This document shows, one piece after another, positions 15,796 to 22,410 of a stretch of DNA of 60,246 nucleotides. The notes beneath the pieces are model-generated. The model had not been told where the DNA came from, made no database searches, and saw only the letters and a program-made list of their open reading frames with translations. Numbering within the stretch: the stretch's first letter is position 1; each line of letters begins with the position of its first letter. The stretch comes from a virus: positions 1-60,246 of IMG/VR virus record IMGVR_UViG_3300035670_000226. One strand, 5' to 3'. The position numbers and the translations under genes were made by a program.

Positions 15796-17666
15796 TATGG
15801 TCTCCTTGCTGCGACTGCTGCCGCACTAGTGGCTGCTGATGTAGCGGTGATTGCGATGTTGGCCACAATCACAGATGCAACAACAACCTTTTCTGACTGT
15901 TCACGGACCTGCGGAGACATGTCTGCTCCCGCATTTCCTAGGGCGTTTAGGGCATCGGCAACTGCGACTACTGCAGCACCGACAACAGGGGCAGAAGCAA
16001 GTTCCTCGTCAATAACGATGTCATCTTGCTGTGCTGCTACTAGAAGCAGGTCTAGAGCCTGCTCGTACTCTTCAGAGCCAGGCTCTGCTGTCTCAAACGT
16101 TTCCATAGCTACGCTTACCAAGACCGCAGCTTGTTCCTCTGTCAAACTGGTAGGTACAACGTTTTCTATAACGGCTATTACATTTTCGATTGGAGTATCA
16201 GATGTCACCTCTTGTGGAGTGGTCGGGACAGGTTCTGGGTCCTGAGTGGGTGTGGGTTCGGGACTTGGTTCTGATGACGGGTCTACTGTGGGGCTTTCTT
16301 CTTCTGGTTCTGGAGCAGGAGTAGGCTCAGGTGTCAACGTCGGCTCAGGTAATTGCGGTTCAGGAGTTTCAACTACCTCTGGAGTTTCTTCCACTGGTGG
16401 TGTGGGGTCTATGGGGGCTGGTTCTGTTGTTGCTTCTGGAGTTAAAGTAGGTTCGGGTGTTGGTTCAGGCTCTGTTGGTGTTGGCGTTGGTAGCGGTTCT
16501 GGGGTTGGTTCTGGACTTGGCTCTACGGAGGGCTGAGGCTCAGGAGTCACAATCGGTTCTGGTTCAACGGGGGCGGGTTGTGGAGCAGGCTCTGGGGCAG
16601 GCGTTTGACTTGGCTCTGGTTGTGGTTGGGGTTCTGGTGCTGTCTCTGGTGTGGGCTCAGGTTCTGGCGTAGGCTCAGGCTCTGCTGGTATAGGCGTAAC
16701 CACCGCTGGAGCGTATTCAAAATCAACTACAAGCTTTTTGTACCATCCTGGGCAAGGGTCACCGAATACACCATTATCTGCAGGCATACTTCCCGCTGAT
16801 TGCCCCATAAATACACTAGCTACTATCGTGCTGACATCCACACCGCAGTCTGTGTCATGAGCTTCGTATCTAGCTATTACGCCAGAGATGACCATTCCTG
16901 TTGGTGCTTGCACTTCTAATGTGCTACCCTCATTTACAACATAATCCCAGACAGGAGTAGGCGATGGAGTTTGGACTGGCGTTGGTTCTGGTTCTGGTGA
17001 TTGGGTCGGTTCTGGCGACTGTGATACGGGAGATTCCGTCACGTCGCTTTCAGTGGGACTGGGCTCAGGACTCGGTGAAGTTGTGGGTGACGGTGAGGCG
17101 CTATCAGAGGGTTCAGGAGCAGGTTCAGGAGAAAGAGTCGGCTCACTAGATGTGGTTGAGGTTTCTGAGCTGGTTGATGACAAATCAGGTGACGAAGTGG
17201 GTTCTGGTGATGCCGATTCTGATGTCGGCTCTGGGGTTGGTGTACTTGTGGGTTCGGGCTCAGGAGCTGCTGTCACGGCCACGCTCATAATAGGGCCAAA
17301 GAAACCGCCCCAATAGCCGTTATCAATGCCCTCTAGACGAATTGTCTGGGTTCCCTCAACAGTGACTGTGTACGTACGAGCATCGTGAATCTCAGAGGAT
17401 TCAATTACGTAGCTGCCTACAATAATTCGATAAGTATCTGGAGTGACTCCTCCACCAATAGTGTTGGTGACGTTATTAGTTACGGTGATGTCAATGTTTG
17501 TGTTGGAGAACTCACGCTGTACATACCCCCAGGTATAGCTGAACTGCACCGTGTCGCCAGAAATAGCGACGTTAGGTGATGCTTGCCAGTTGGCTTGTGC
17601 AGGAGATGATAGGAATAAAGAGCCGAATGCTAGGAGTAGTGCTGCGATTATTCGCAGGTTCTTCAC
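15795..17666 (-). CDS. Secreted Pro/Thr/Glu/Ser-repeat protein
   Basis: 623 aa, GTG at 17666 overlapping the preceding stop (GTGA). Residues 1-25 are a signal peptide (LLLAFGSLFLSSPAQA, cleavage after AQA). Residues ~26-135 are a beta domain; then a very long PEPTPTP-type linker (~135-230 and again ~310-500) with a second small domain between (~235-305, two cysteines). The C terminus (~500-623) is helical and partly hydrophobic (VVAVADALNALG, VIVANIAITATSAATSA), perhaps a membrane anchor. No catalytic motif. Looks like a wall-spanning stalk; odd in a phage. Confidence 0.6.
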   Translation of the reverse strand: MKNLRIIAALLLAFGSLFLSSPAQANWQASPNVAISGDTVQFSYTWGYVQREFSNTNIDITVTNNVTNTIGGGVTPDTYRIIVGSYVIESSEIHDARTYTVTVEGTQTIRLEGIDNGYWGGFFGPIMSVAVTAAPEPEPTSTPTPEPTSESASPEPTSSPDLSSTSSETSTTSSEPTLSPEPAPEPSDSASPSPTTSPSPEPSPTESDVTESPVSQSPEPTQSPEPEPTPVQTPSPTPVWDYVVNEGSTLEVQAPTGMVISGVIARYEAHDTDCGVDVSTIVASVFMGQSAGSMPADNGVFGDPCPGWYKKLVVDFEYAPAVVTPIPAEPEPTPEPEPTPETAPEPQPQPEPSQTPAPEPAPQPAPVEPEPIVTPEPQPSVEPSPEPTPEPLPTPTPTEPEPTPEPTLTPEATTEPAPIDPTPPVEETPEVVETPEPQLPEPTLTPEPTPAPEPEEESPTVDPSSEPSPEPTPTQDPEPVPTTPQEVTSDTPIENVIAVIENVVPTSLTEEQAAVLVSVAMETFETAEPGSEEYEQALDLLLVAAQQDDIVIDEELASAPVVGAAVVAVADALNALGNAGADMSPQVREQSEKVVVASVIVANIAITATSAATSAAAVAARRP

Positions 17667-17932
17667 TTCTTGGTAGAGTTCCCTTCGTTGTCTACTCCTT
17701 TTAGTGCAACGGTCTGCCTAAATGCGGCATTGATTTCGTCCAGTGTTAGCTTTCCGTCTTCTAGGAACGCAAGTGCTAGGAGTTCAATAACCTTGAAAAC
17801 AGCTAGGATACCTCCCATAGCAGCGGCAATAAGAATGTCTACGCCCATAATTGACCCTGCACCAATAACACCTAGTGCAGATGCCACAAAAGTGGCTACA
17901 ATACGGAGTATTACGTTAAACGTAAGGCTCAT
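17663..17932 (-). CDS. Putative holin (third small membrane protein)
   Basis: 89 aa; two strongly hydrophobic helices (~8-28 ILRIVATFVASALGVIGAGS; ~30-58 GVDILIAAAMGGILAVFKVI, partly to ALAF), a short acidic loop (EDGKLTLDEIN) and Lys tail. Its stop overlaps the GTG of the secreted protein. Topology fits a class II holin. Confidence 0.55.
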   Translation of the reverse strand: MSLTFNVILRIVATFVASALGVIGAGSIMGVDILIAAAMGGILAVFKVIELLALAFLEDGKLTLDEINAAFRQTVALKGVDNEGNSTKK

Positions 17933-17981
17933 GATACCTCTCTAAATAGCTGCGCCGTGTTTTGCTACTTATAGAGGCGGA

Positions 17982-18131
17982 TTAAATATCGTCGTCAAAT
18001 TCTAAAAAGTCATACTCATCTGTATCATGCAGAGAGTACAAAATGTCGTCGTCCAGCTCATCCCCATCGAAGTACTCGTCCTCAAACGACTCTTCGTCAT
18101 CAAATGGGTCTATCCTATCATTCCAGCCCAT
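17982..18131 (-). CDS. Small, extremely acidic protein
   Basis: 49 aa (MGWNDRIDPFDDEESFEDEY...), about 23 Asp/Glu residues. ATG at 18131 with GAAAGGCGAGCG upstream is a good ribosome site. Acidic, DNA-mimic-like composition may suit an inhibitor of a DNA- or RNA-binding host protein, but nothing else supports that. Confidence 0.5.
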   Translation of the reverse strand: MGWNDRIDPFDDEESFEDEYFDGDELDDDILYSLHDTDEYDFLEFDDDI

Positions 18132-18272
18132 CGCTCGCCTTTCGACAACTGATTACCAAAAGTGTGACATAAGTACTGGATTTTTACGGACTAAACTAAT
18201 CCCCCTGTGTTGTTGAACTTCTGGTTAATTTGGACTAGGCTGAGGGCTCATAACTGAATATCGAATGTCACT

Positions 18273-18300
18273 TTGACAATAAACGACCGAGTACTAAAGC
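18273..18300 (+). promoter_or_regulatory. Candidate promoter for NlpC/P60 gene
   Basis: TTGACA at 18273-18278 and TAAAGC at 18295-18300 with a 16-bp spacer; an AAAGGTAGG site precedes the ATG at 18321. The -35 is perfect, the -10 poor. The divergent gap 18132-18272 holds nothing else I recognise. Confidence 0.45.
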
Positions 18301-18320
18301 AATGAAAGGTAGGTCGCTAA

Positions 18321-18935
18321 ATGAAAAAGTTAGCTGTAATAACCGCTATGACACTGATGGTAACTACCTGCAGCGTTCCCGCTACAGGTGACCAGACGGA
18401 GTATGTAGCACATCCTGTGCCACAAAACGTTGGGTTGGTCGAATGGCTTACCGAACAAAAAGAGGCGCAAACCTTGCTGGAACAACAAGCTGAGGCAGCG
18501 GCCAAAAAAGAAGCCGCTGAACAAGCTCAGGAGCAGAAAGTGCTAGACAACACTGTAAAACTAAACGAAGTTGTAGCACGTGTAGTAGACCGAGTCGATA
18601 AAACTCGTTATGTGTTCTCTGGGTCCACACCTAAAGGCTGGGATTGTTCTGGCCTTGTTTTGTGGGCGTATGGAGAACTCGGCATTGAACTAGAGCACCG
18701 TGCCTCTAAACAGCAATACGCAGGCACTGAAGTAGACCACCCTAAACTAGGCGACATTGTGGTCTTTGTATATAACGGACGTAAATCGTCTTATCATGTA
18801 GGTATCTACCTGTATCCAGACACAATGATTCACGCTGGAGGAGACCAGGGAGATGCTACAGAGATTGTTTCCATTAGCAAGTTTGCAGGGAAACACTCAA
18901 CTGTTACATATCGTCGACTTGTAGAAACTCAATAA
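18321..18935 (+). CDS. Secreted NlpC/P60 cell-wall endopeptidase
   Basis: 204 aa. N-terminal hydrophobic signal (KKLAVITAMTLMVTTCSVPA; not a good lipobox), then a coiled coil (~43-75, EQKEAQTLLEQQAEAAAKKE) and a NlpC/P60 domain (~90-204): Cys109 in GWDCSGLVLWAYGELG, His159 in YHVGIYL, His171 in IHAGG. Hydrolyses D-gamma-glutamyl-diaminopimelate-type bonds. It has its own promoter and terminator on the strand opposite to all neighbours. The coiled coil plus NlpC layout is like actinobacterial RipA-type hydrolases, so it may be host-acquired. Confidence 0.85.
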   Translation: MKKLAVITAMTLMVTTCSVPATGDQTEYVAHPVPQNVGLVEWLTEQKEAQTLLEQQAEAAAKKEAAEQAQEQKVLDNTVKLNEVVARVVDRVDKTRYVFSGSTPKGWDCSGLVLWAYGELGIELEHRASKQQYAGTEVDHPKLGDIVVFVYNGRKSSYHVGIYLYPDTMIHAGGDQGDATEIVSISKFAGKHSTVTYRRLVETQ

Positions 18936-18947
18936 GAGATACAATAA

Positions 18948-18991
18948 GAAAGCCCCCCACATTTCTTGGTTGTGTGGGGGGCTTTCTTTTT
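18948..18991. terminator. Bidirectional intrinsic terminator
   Basis: A 14-bp perfect stem (GAAAGCCCCCCACA / TGTGGGGGGCTTTC), with T-runs on the plus side and A-rich sequence ahead for the minus side. It ends both the NlpC/P60 gene and the leftward 18990-19100 gene. Confidence 0.9.
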
Positions 18992-19100
18992 AAGCAGTGA
19001 CTAGACGCCGCTTAGCAGCATCAAACTTTTTCGGGCGCTTCTTAGACGCCTTACCATTGTTTCTCTTGTCATTGCGAACTCGTGCACCTTTAGCGGCCAT
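18990..19100 (-). CDS. Small basic peptide
   Basis: 36 aa, Lys/Arg/Ala rich (MAAKGARVRNDKRNNGKASKK...). ATG at 19100 overlaps the upstream stop, so it is coupled to the zinc-ribbon gene. Its stop codon lies at the edge of the terminator. No known family. Confidence 0.4.
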   Translation of the reverse strand: MAAKGARVRNDKRNNGKASKKRPKKFDAAKRRLVTA

Positions 19101-19270
19101 TATCTATCCTTACCCCATCCTGAGCCTTTGAACGTGACCGCTCCTACTCCAAACTTCTTCTGTCTAGGTTTATAGCAATCAGCACAAAGAATAGTAGGTG
19201 ATGCGGTAATTGGGTGAGAAATCTCTACAACTGTACTGCAATGAGCGCAGTAGTACTCATAAGTGGCCAC
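19100..19270 (-). CDS. FmdB-type zinc-ribbon protein
   Basis: 56 aa from GTG at 19270, with AAAGGAGA upstream (a TTG further out is less likely). CxxC (YYCAHC) and CxxC (LCADCY) form a zinc ribbon; the order YEY.C..C...E....P..C..C and ending GVTFKGSGW-like (VTFKGSGWGK) match the FmdB/putative regulatory zinc-ribbon family. Function in phage unknown. Confidence 0.65.
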   Translation of the reverse strand: MATYEYYCAHCSTVVEISHPITASPTILCADCYKPRQKKFGVGAVTFKGSGWGKDR

Positions 19271-19286
19271 ATTTCTCCTTTGCACG

Positions 19287-19366
19287 TGGACTGGGTGGGA
19301 GTCGAACCCACGTTTCTGGAGGAGAGAAAGGAATTAAGCCCCTGCCAGACTTACCAACGCCAGCCC
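19287..19366 (-). tRNA. tRNA-like element, possibly degenerate tRNA-Leu(TAA)
   Basis: An 80-nt minus-strand segment. Acceptor GGGCTGG / CCAGTCC pairs perfectly with one G-U, and the T arm GTGGG-TTCGACT-CCCAC is canonical. A 5-bp anticodon-like stem AGGGG / CCTTT with loop CTTAATT would give anticodon TAA, and TCT/AGA could form a class II variable arm. Against: position 37 is T, the D region is about 3 nt short with a weak stem, and no CCA is encoded. A second fold (TCTGG / CCAGA enclosing 25 nt) competes. It could be a decayed tRNA or a processed structural RNA. Confidence 0.4.
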
Positions 19367-19369
19367 TAA

Positions 19370-19460
19370 GAACAGTGGTGGGGACAAGACCCAGAAGACG
19401 TAATTGAAGGTTTTGTTAGATTAATAGGTGATTAATAAAACCTTGTCCCTACCACTGTTC
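19370..19460. repeat. Long nested inverted repeat next to the tRNA-like element
   Basis: Outer arms 19370-19388 and 19442-19460 pair over 19 bp with one G-U; inner arms 19407-19418 and 19433-19444 pair over 12 positions, including a G-U. Both imperfect positions are G-U only if the RNA is read from the plus strand. TTTT follows at 19463. It fills the gap between the 19482 stop and the tRNA-like element. Confidence 0.7.
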
Positions 19461-19481
19461 AGTTTTGAATAGAAAAGGTTA

Positions 19482-19712
19482 CTACTCCTCAGTTAGAGGT
19501 TCAGCAACAGGTTCAGTATACCGAATTGTGTCAAGGTATGCACTAATTGAGTGGTATGTTGCATCAAAAAATGCACCAGTGTGTGCAAGCAGGTCGCACA
19601 CGTGGGTGTCAGGCTCACGACCATAAGACTGACTCAAATACTCTTCTAGTGCTGGTCCAAAAGTTTCTACAAACTGCTTTGGACTCATGTAGGGCGGATT
19701 AGTGAACGGCAT
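19482..19712 (-). CDS. Hypothetical protein coupled to Hsp20
   Basis: 76 aa, ATG at 19712 overlapping the Hsp20 stop. Mostly helical (SPKQFVETFGPALEEYLSQSYG), acidic at the end. Shares the transcript with Hsp20; no family recognised. Confidence 0.5.
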   Translation of the reverse strand: MPFTNPPYMSPKQFVETFGPALEEYLSQSYGREPDTHVCDLLAHTGAFFDATYHSISAYLDTIRYTEPVAEPLTEE

Positions 19713-20236
19713 TAGTTAATCTCAATCTGCTTAGGCTTCTTCTCCTCAGGGAGCTCAAGCTCTAGCATAATGGTTAACAGACCATCTTCAAGCTTGGCGC
19801 TCTTTACCTCAATGTACTCTGCGATAGCAAAGGTAGTGGTGAAGTTGCGCTGAGCGATGCCGTGGTGAATGACTTCGCCGTACTTGCCCTCTTCAGGGAT
19901 GTCGTTGCGGTCTTCAATGTCTGACCGCACCGTGAGAACACGGTCCTTTACAAACACCTCGACCTCTTCCTTCTTGAAACCAGCAAGTGCCATGGTGATG
20001 GTGTAGTTGTCACCAGACTTGGTCAGGTTGTATGGAGGGAAGGAGGGTTTGTGTTGGGACAACTCCTTGAGGGTGCTGAACACAGAGTCGTAGCCAATAC
20101 CCCAACGGTCAATGTTAGGGAATAGAGTGTAAATGGTAGCAGGCTTCTGGTCGACCTTTGCTGGGGTCTTGTAAGGCTGCTTTGGTGGGTAGTGGTCGTG
20201 GTTATCCCACTGTTGGAATTCAGGATTTCTAGACAT
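19712..20236 (-). CDS. Hsp20-family small heat shock protein
   Basis: 174 aa. N-terminal Pro/His-rich arm (1-45), then an alpha-crystallin domain (~65-155): NLTKSGDNYTITMALAGFKKEEVEVFVKD and the hallmark strand DGLLTIMLELELPEE; the C-terminal I-x-I (IEIN) motif is present. The segment LFPNIDRWGIGYDSVFS is like IbpA-type and T4-like cyanophage Hsp20. It would hold unfolded host or virion proteins. The 300-nt region upstream carries inverted repeats that may control it. Confidence 0.9.
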   Translation of the reverse strand: MSRNPEFQQWDNHDHYPPKQPYKTPAKVDQKPATIYTLFPNIDRWGIGYDSVFSTLKELSQHKPSFPPYNLTKSGDNYTITMALAGFKKEEVEVFVKDRVLTVRSDIEDRNDIPEEGKYGEVIHHGIAQRNFTTTFAIAEYIEVKSAKLEDGLLTIMLELELPEEKKPKQIEIN

Positions 20237-20337
20237 AGTATCTCCTTAGACGATACGTGCCTCAAGCATCCCTGCCCGAAGCACAGGTTGTGTATGAACA
20301 CCCAGTTAGCGTGTTCGATAAAATTCTAGCACTAAAT

Positions 20338-20371
20338 CTATATTTGTAGCAGTGTAGTGATACAAATATAG
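20338..20371. promoter_or_regulatory. Perfect 11-bp inverted repeat upstream of Hsp20
   Basis: CTATATTTGTA (20338-20348) / TACAAATATAG (20361-20371), 12-nt spacer, in the A/T-rich leader region of the Hsp20 gene. A shorter GAACAC / GTGTTC pair lies nearer the gene (~20297-20317). Could be an operator or an RNA thermosensor stem; not the known CIRCE or HAIR sequence. Confidence 0.55.
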
Positions 20372-20410
20372 TTTTCAATAAATAAAGGTTATTGTCTGTT
20401 TAATGAAAAT

Positions 20411-20445
20411 GGGGCCAGACCTGCCGCAGCAGTGGGTCTGGCCCC
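20411..20445. terminator. GC-rich hairpin in the Hsp20 upstream region
   Basis: GGGGCCAGACC / GGTCTGGCCCC, 11 bp with a 13-nt loop. It may end transcripts coming from the 20745-21086 gene, isolating Hsp20, or be the 5' end of a structured RNA occupying 20411-20730. Confidence 0.6.
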
Positions 20446-20744
20446 CAGCCGTTAGGTCTTGCGGTTACTCGGATTTCTCTCTGCATAGCCGTAAACGGGT
20501 TTGTTACTGTAGCAAACCGAGTGGACTAAGTGTGTAGTTTCCCACACGCCGTGTTCGGCCTTGCCGTGGGCAGTCAGGCGACGAAACCTGAATTACGCCC
20601 TCGTCTAGGCCTGCCCTATTCCGATACGCACCTCGGAAAAACAGTGTCAGGTTATCTGCAGTTCGCCTGAACGGATATGTGACCTACACCGAAAGGGGGA
20701 AGGGTGTTATCAGGGATAACCCCGTCGTTCATACTTAAGTATAG
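20446..20744. other. Gene-free structured interval
   Basis: No ORF of note. It has stacked pairings: GGTTTG...CAAACC (~20500-20520), TCAGGCGA...TCGCCTGA (~8 bp, across ~90 nt), and GTTATC...GATAAC (~20706-20720). GC content appears higher than the flanking leader. A non-coding RNA is a reasonable possibility; I do not recognise a named class. Confidence 0.4.
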
Positions 20745-21086
20745 CTAATTATCCTTAAGTAAGTACGCCACTAAATCAGGGTTGTCTCGCAGAACCATCA
20801 GCAAAGAGTTTTCCCAAATACCAATAAAGTGATGTTCCCAGTCTTCAAAGCTTGCTGACTTATTGGGTTTCGTTTGATTTTCAAATACCATGCGAGCTGC
20901 ATGCATAAGTTCGTGCAGAAGTGTCACGGTCTTTTTGCTGGGGTGAATGTCTTTGTCAATTACAATAGTGTTGTGTGTATCCAATGTATAGCCATAGCTA
21001 CCATCGTTTAGCATGCCGTCTTCTTTTTGGGAGCGCTCAACTACATCAAAAACTTGAGTACCAACTTTGATGCGTTTGGGAAGCAT
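20745..21086 (-). CDS. HExxH zinc metallopeptidase-like protein
   Basis: 113 aa. HELMH (58-62) gives the two His and Glu of a gluzincin or zincin active site; IVIDKDIHPSKKTVTLL precedes it, resembling phage ImmA/SprT-like small proteases. A further acidic ligand may be Glu/Asp in SFEDWEHHFI. It may process a phage or host protein. Start at ATG 21086. Confidence 0.7.
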   Translation of the reverse strand: MLPKRIKVGTQVFDVVERSQKEDGMLNDGSYGYTLDTHNTIVIDKDIHPSKKTVTLLHELMHAARMVFENQTKPNKSASFEDWEHHFIGIWENSLLMVLRDNPDLVAYLLKDN

Positions 21087-21094
21087 CGCTCTCC

Positions 21095-21247
21095 TTAGTT
21101 AAAAGTGCTACTACTGTGGTTTGGCATGTTATCCCTACCGCAGTGCTTACAAGTGAGCTTCTTGACTCCTGTAACGGGGCAGGCAGGGCCTACCTCAATA
21201 TTATGGCCTCTGAATAGGCAGACGAGGGCTTTAAGCCAGTTTTTCAT
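21095..21247 (-). CDS. Small zinc-binding protein
   Basis: 50 aa from ATG at 21247 (AGGTG upstream; longer starts run into the neighbour). CPVTGVKKLTCKHC holds three Cys plus His and the N terminus a short hydrophobic helix (WLKALVCLFRG). ATG overlaps the upstream gene's end. Confidence 0.5.
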   Translation of the reverse strand: MKNWLKALVCLFRGHNIEVGPACPVTGVKKLTCKHCGRDNMPNHSSSTFN

Positions 21248-21380
21248 TATGGCACCTACAGCTACACAGAGCTGTGTTCCCTTCTCCTGGGCAGTTATCA
21301 TGGTCGTTAGTGCTGCACCAACCAAACATTCCCATCACCTTTACTCCCGACCATTCGTTAGAGGTTGCCTTCTTAGTCAT
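21231..21380 (-). CDS. Small Cys-rich zinc protein
   Basis: 49 aa (MTKKATSNEWSGVKVMGMFG, then WCSTNDHDNCPG...LCSCRCH). The Cys/His pattern C.....H..CPG......C.C.CH is a recurring type of small actinophage zinc protein. ATG at 21380 overlaps the stop of the next gene by 4 nt (coupled). Confidence 0.6.
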   Translation of the reverse strand: MTKKATSNEWSGVKVMGMFGWCSTNDHDNCPGEGNTALCSCRCHNEKLA

Positions 21381-21814
21381 GATAGCTTCACACTAAATAG
21401 CCTGCATTTATCTACAGGGATTTCAATAAACTTCTCGCCCTCGGTATAGATGGTGTCTTTGACCACTACCTCAGCTGCTGCTAGGTCTACTCCCTTAGAG
21501 ATGAGCATATGGGTGCGCTCGGAGTTAAACGTCACAAAGCTAACCGACTTGGGGTTTTTTAAGAACTTCTGCTTTCGATTGCTGTAGTGCAAGGAGTCAA
21601 AGGGGAACTTTGCGCCCTTCCAGTTGTGTTTGACTTCCACTTCCCAAGCATGCTCAATCCCCGCCTTGTTTTTAGACAGGACGTCGATACCGTATTGGTC
21701 AGGGTTCACCCAGGCTTCAATCTCCTGAGATGTCAACCACTTAATGAAGATGTCTTTGGCACTGTCGTTTGTATCATACAAAGATGTGCTGAAAGGTTTG
21801 CGTACGTCAGGCAT
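21377..21814 (-). CDS. PD-(D/E)XK nuclease-fold-like protein
   Basis: 145 aa. Asp44 (YGIDVLSKNKAG), Glu60 and Lys62 (WEVEVKHNWKG) reproduce the D-x(n)-E-x-K catalytic core on neighbouring strands, followed by LHYSNRKQKFL as in the restriction-endonuclease-like fold. Gly and Phe-rich C-terminal strands. It could be a restriction-type or repair nuclease. Fold is inferred from the motif and spacing only. Confidence 0.6.
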   Translation of the reverse strand: MPDVRKPFSTSLYDTNDSAKDIFIKWLTSQEIEAWVNPDQYGIDVLSKNKAGIEHAWEVEVKHNWKGAKFPFDSLHYSNRKQKFLKNPKSVSFVTFNSERTHMLISKGVDLAAAEVVVKDTIYTEGEKFIEIPVDKCRLFSVKLS

Positions 21815-21832
21815 AGCCTCACTATAGCAGAT

Positions 21833-22075
21833 TTAGTGGTTTAGGTAATAATCTGAGGGTTTTTGGGGAATGTCGAACAAAGTAGTCTGTTGCCACTCTT
21901 CGGCTGGAGACGACACTGGGTCTGGCTGCTTAGGCTCAGGTATCTGAACCGTCTGTGCAGTGCGCTCCCGCTTACCGCTGAAAGGCCATTGCCCGTGATT
22001 CTCGAAGTAGGTCTTGCGCCACCAATGTGCCTGCCTAGGATTAGCTGGCTCTTTACCACACAACCTATCGCACAT
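21833..22075 (-). CDS. Small protein with sliding-clamp-type motif
   Basis: 80 aa. MCDRLCGKEPAN..HWWRKT start, a Pro-rich middle (PEPKQPDPVSSP), and a C-terminal QQTTLFDI at ~62-69, resembling the bacterial beta-clamp binding motif (QL.LF). ATG at 22075 after the tiny zinc-finger gene. If real, it could sit on the host clamp; no clamp gene is present in this window. Confidence 0.5.
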   Translation of the reverse strand: MCDRLCGKEPANPRQAHWWRKTYFENHGQWPFSGKRERTAQTVQIPEPKQPDPVSSPAEEWQQTTLFDIPQKPSDYYLNH

Positions 22076-22077
22076 GG

Positions 22078-22167
22078 TTACTCTTCCTTATGTTTGGACT
22101 CGCATTCCCTTGCCAAAGACTCAACGGGATATGATTTTTTACAAATTGCACAACGTCCACTATTCAT
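22078..22167 (-). CDS. 29-residue zinc-knuckle peptide
   Basis: MNSGRCAICKKSYPVESLAR then ECESKH: two Cys in CAIC and C-x3-H complete a four-ligand site. Its ATG is inside the last copy of the 23-bp repeat at 22146-22214; the two upstream copies each encode a mini-ORF (MNSGRCAK stop) ending on ATGA, which could feed ribosomes to it. Stop is followed 2 nt later by the next ATG. Confidence 0.5.
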   Translation of the reverse strand: MNSGRCAICKKSYPVESLARECESKHKEE

Positions 22168-22214
22168 TTTGCACAACGTCCACTATTCATTTTGCACAAC
22201 GTCCACTATTCATT
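22146..22214. repeat. Three tandem copies of a 23-bp repeat
   Basis: Unit TTGCACAACGTCCACTATTC + ATT, starting at 22146, 22169 and 22192, all identical. No spacers. On the minus strand each copy includes ATGAATAGTGGACGTTGTGC, the start of the zinc-knuckle gene. Either recent slippage expansion or a reinitiation device. Confidence 0.95.
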
Positions 22215-22248
22215 TGAGACCATTTTCCCACTCTTAGGGCAAAAACGC

Positions 22249-22276
22249 ATCTTATCTCTAAATTTTACGTTATCAA
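22249..22276 (-). promoter_or_regulatory. Promoter for the zinc-knuckle and downstream genes
   Basis: Minus strand TTGATA (22271-22276), 16-bp spacer, TAAGAT (22249-22254). It would start RNA about 22240, just before the triplicated repeat. The rest of 22215-22410 has no other recognisable feature except a GGGGCGTTTTA motif near 22398-22408. Confidence 0.55.
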
Positions 22277-22410
22277 CTCAAAAATTGACGTGCCAGGGCC
22301 CCCACAGGCGGCTTATCAGCACACAGGCTGGGTGATTACATCAAACTAGGGTGTAATGCCGTCAGAATCGACTACAAGGCTGTTCTGAGGCTATTCTTAA
22401 AACGCCCCTG

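Noticed and set aside
16246-17316. Long plus-strand reading frames opposite the secreted protein
   Set aside because: They are antisense of PEPTPTP codons (Gly/Ser/Val runs), with no ribosome site.
20446-20744. tmRNA or RNase P RNA
   Set aside because: No tRNA-like ends with T loop and no tag ORF or recognised P-RNA core.
22146-22214. Possible CRISPR array
   Set aside because: Three exact 23-bp copies are tandem without spacers and include a gene start; no Cas genes other than a Cas4-like nuclease fold.
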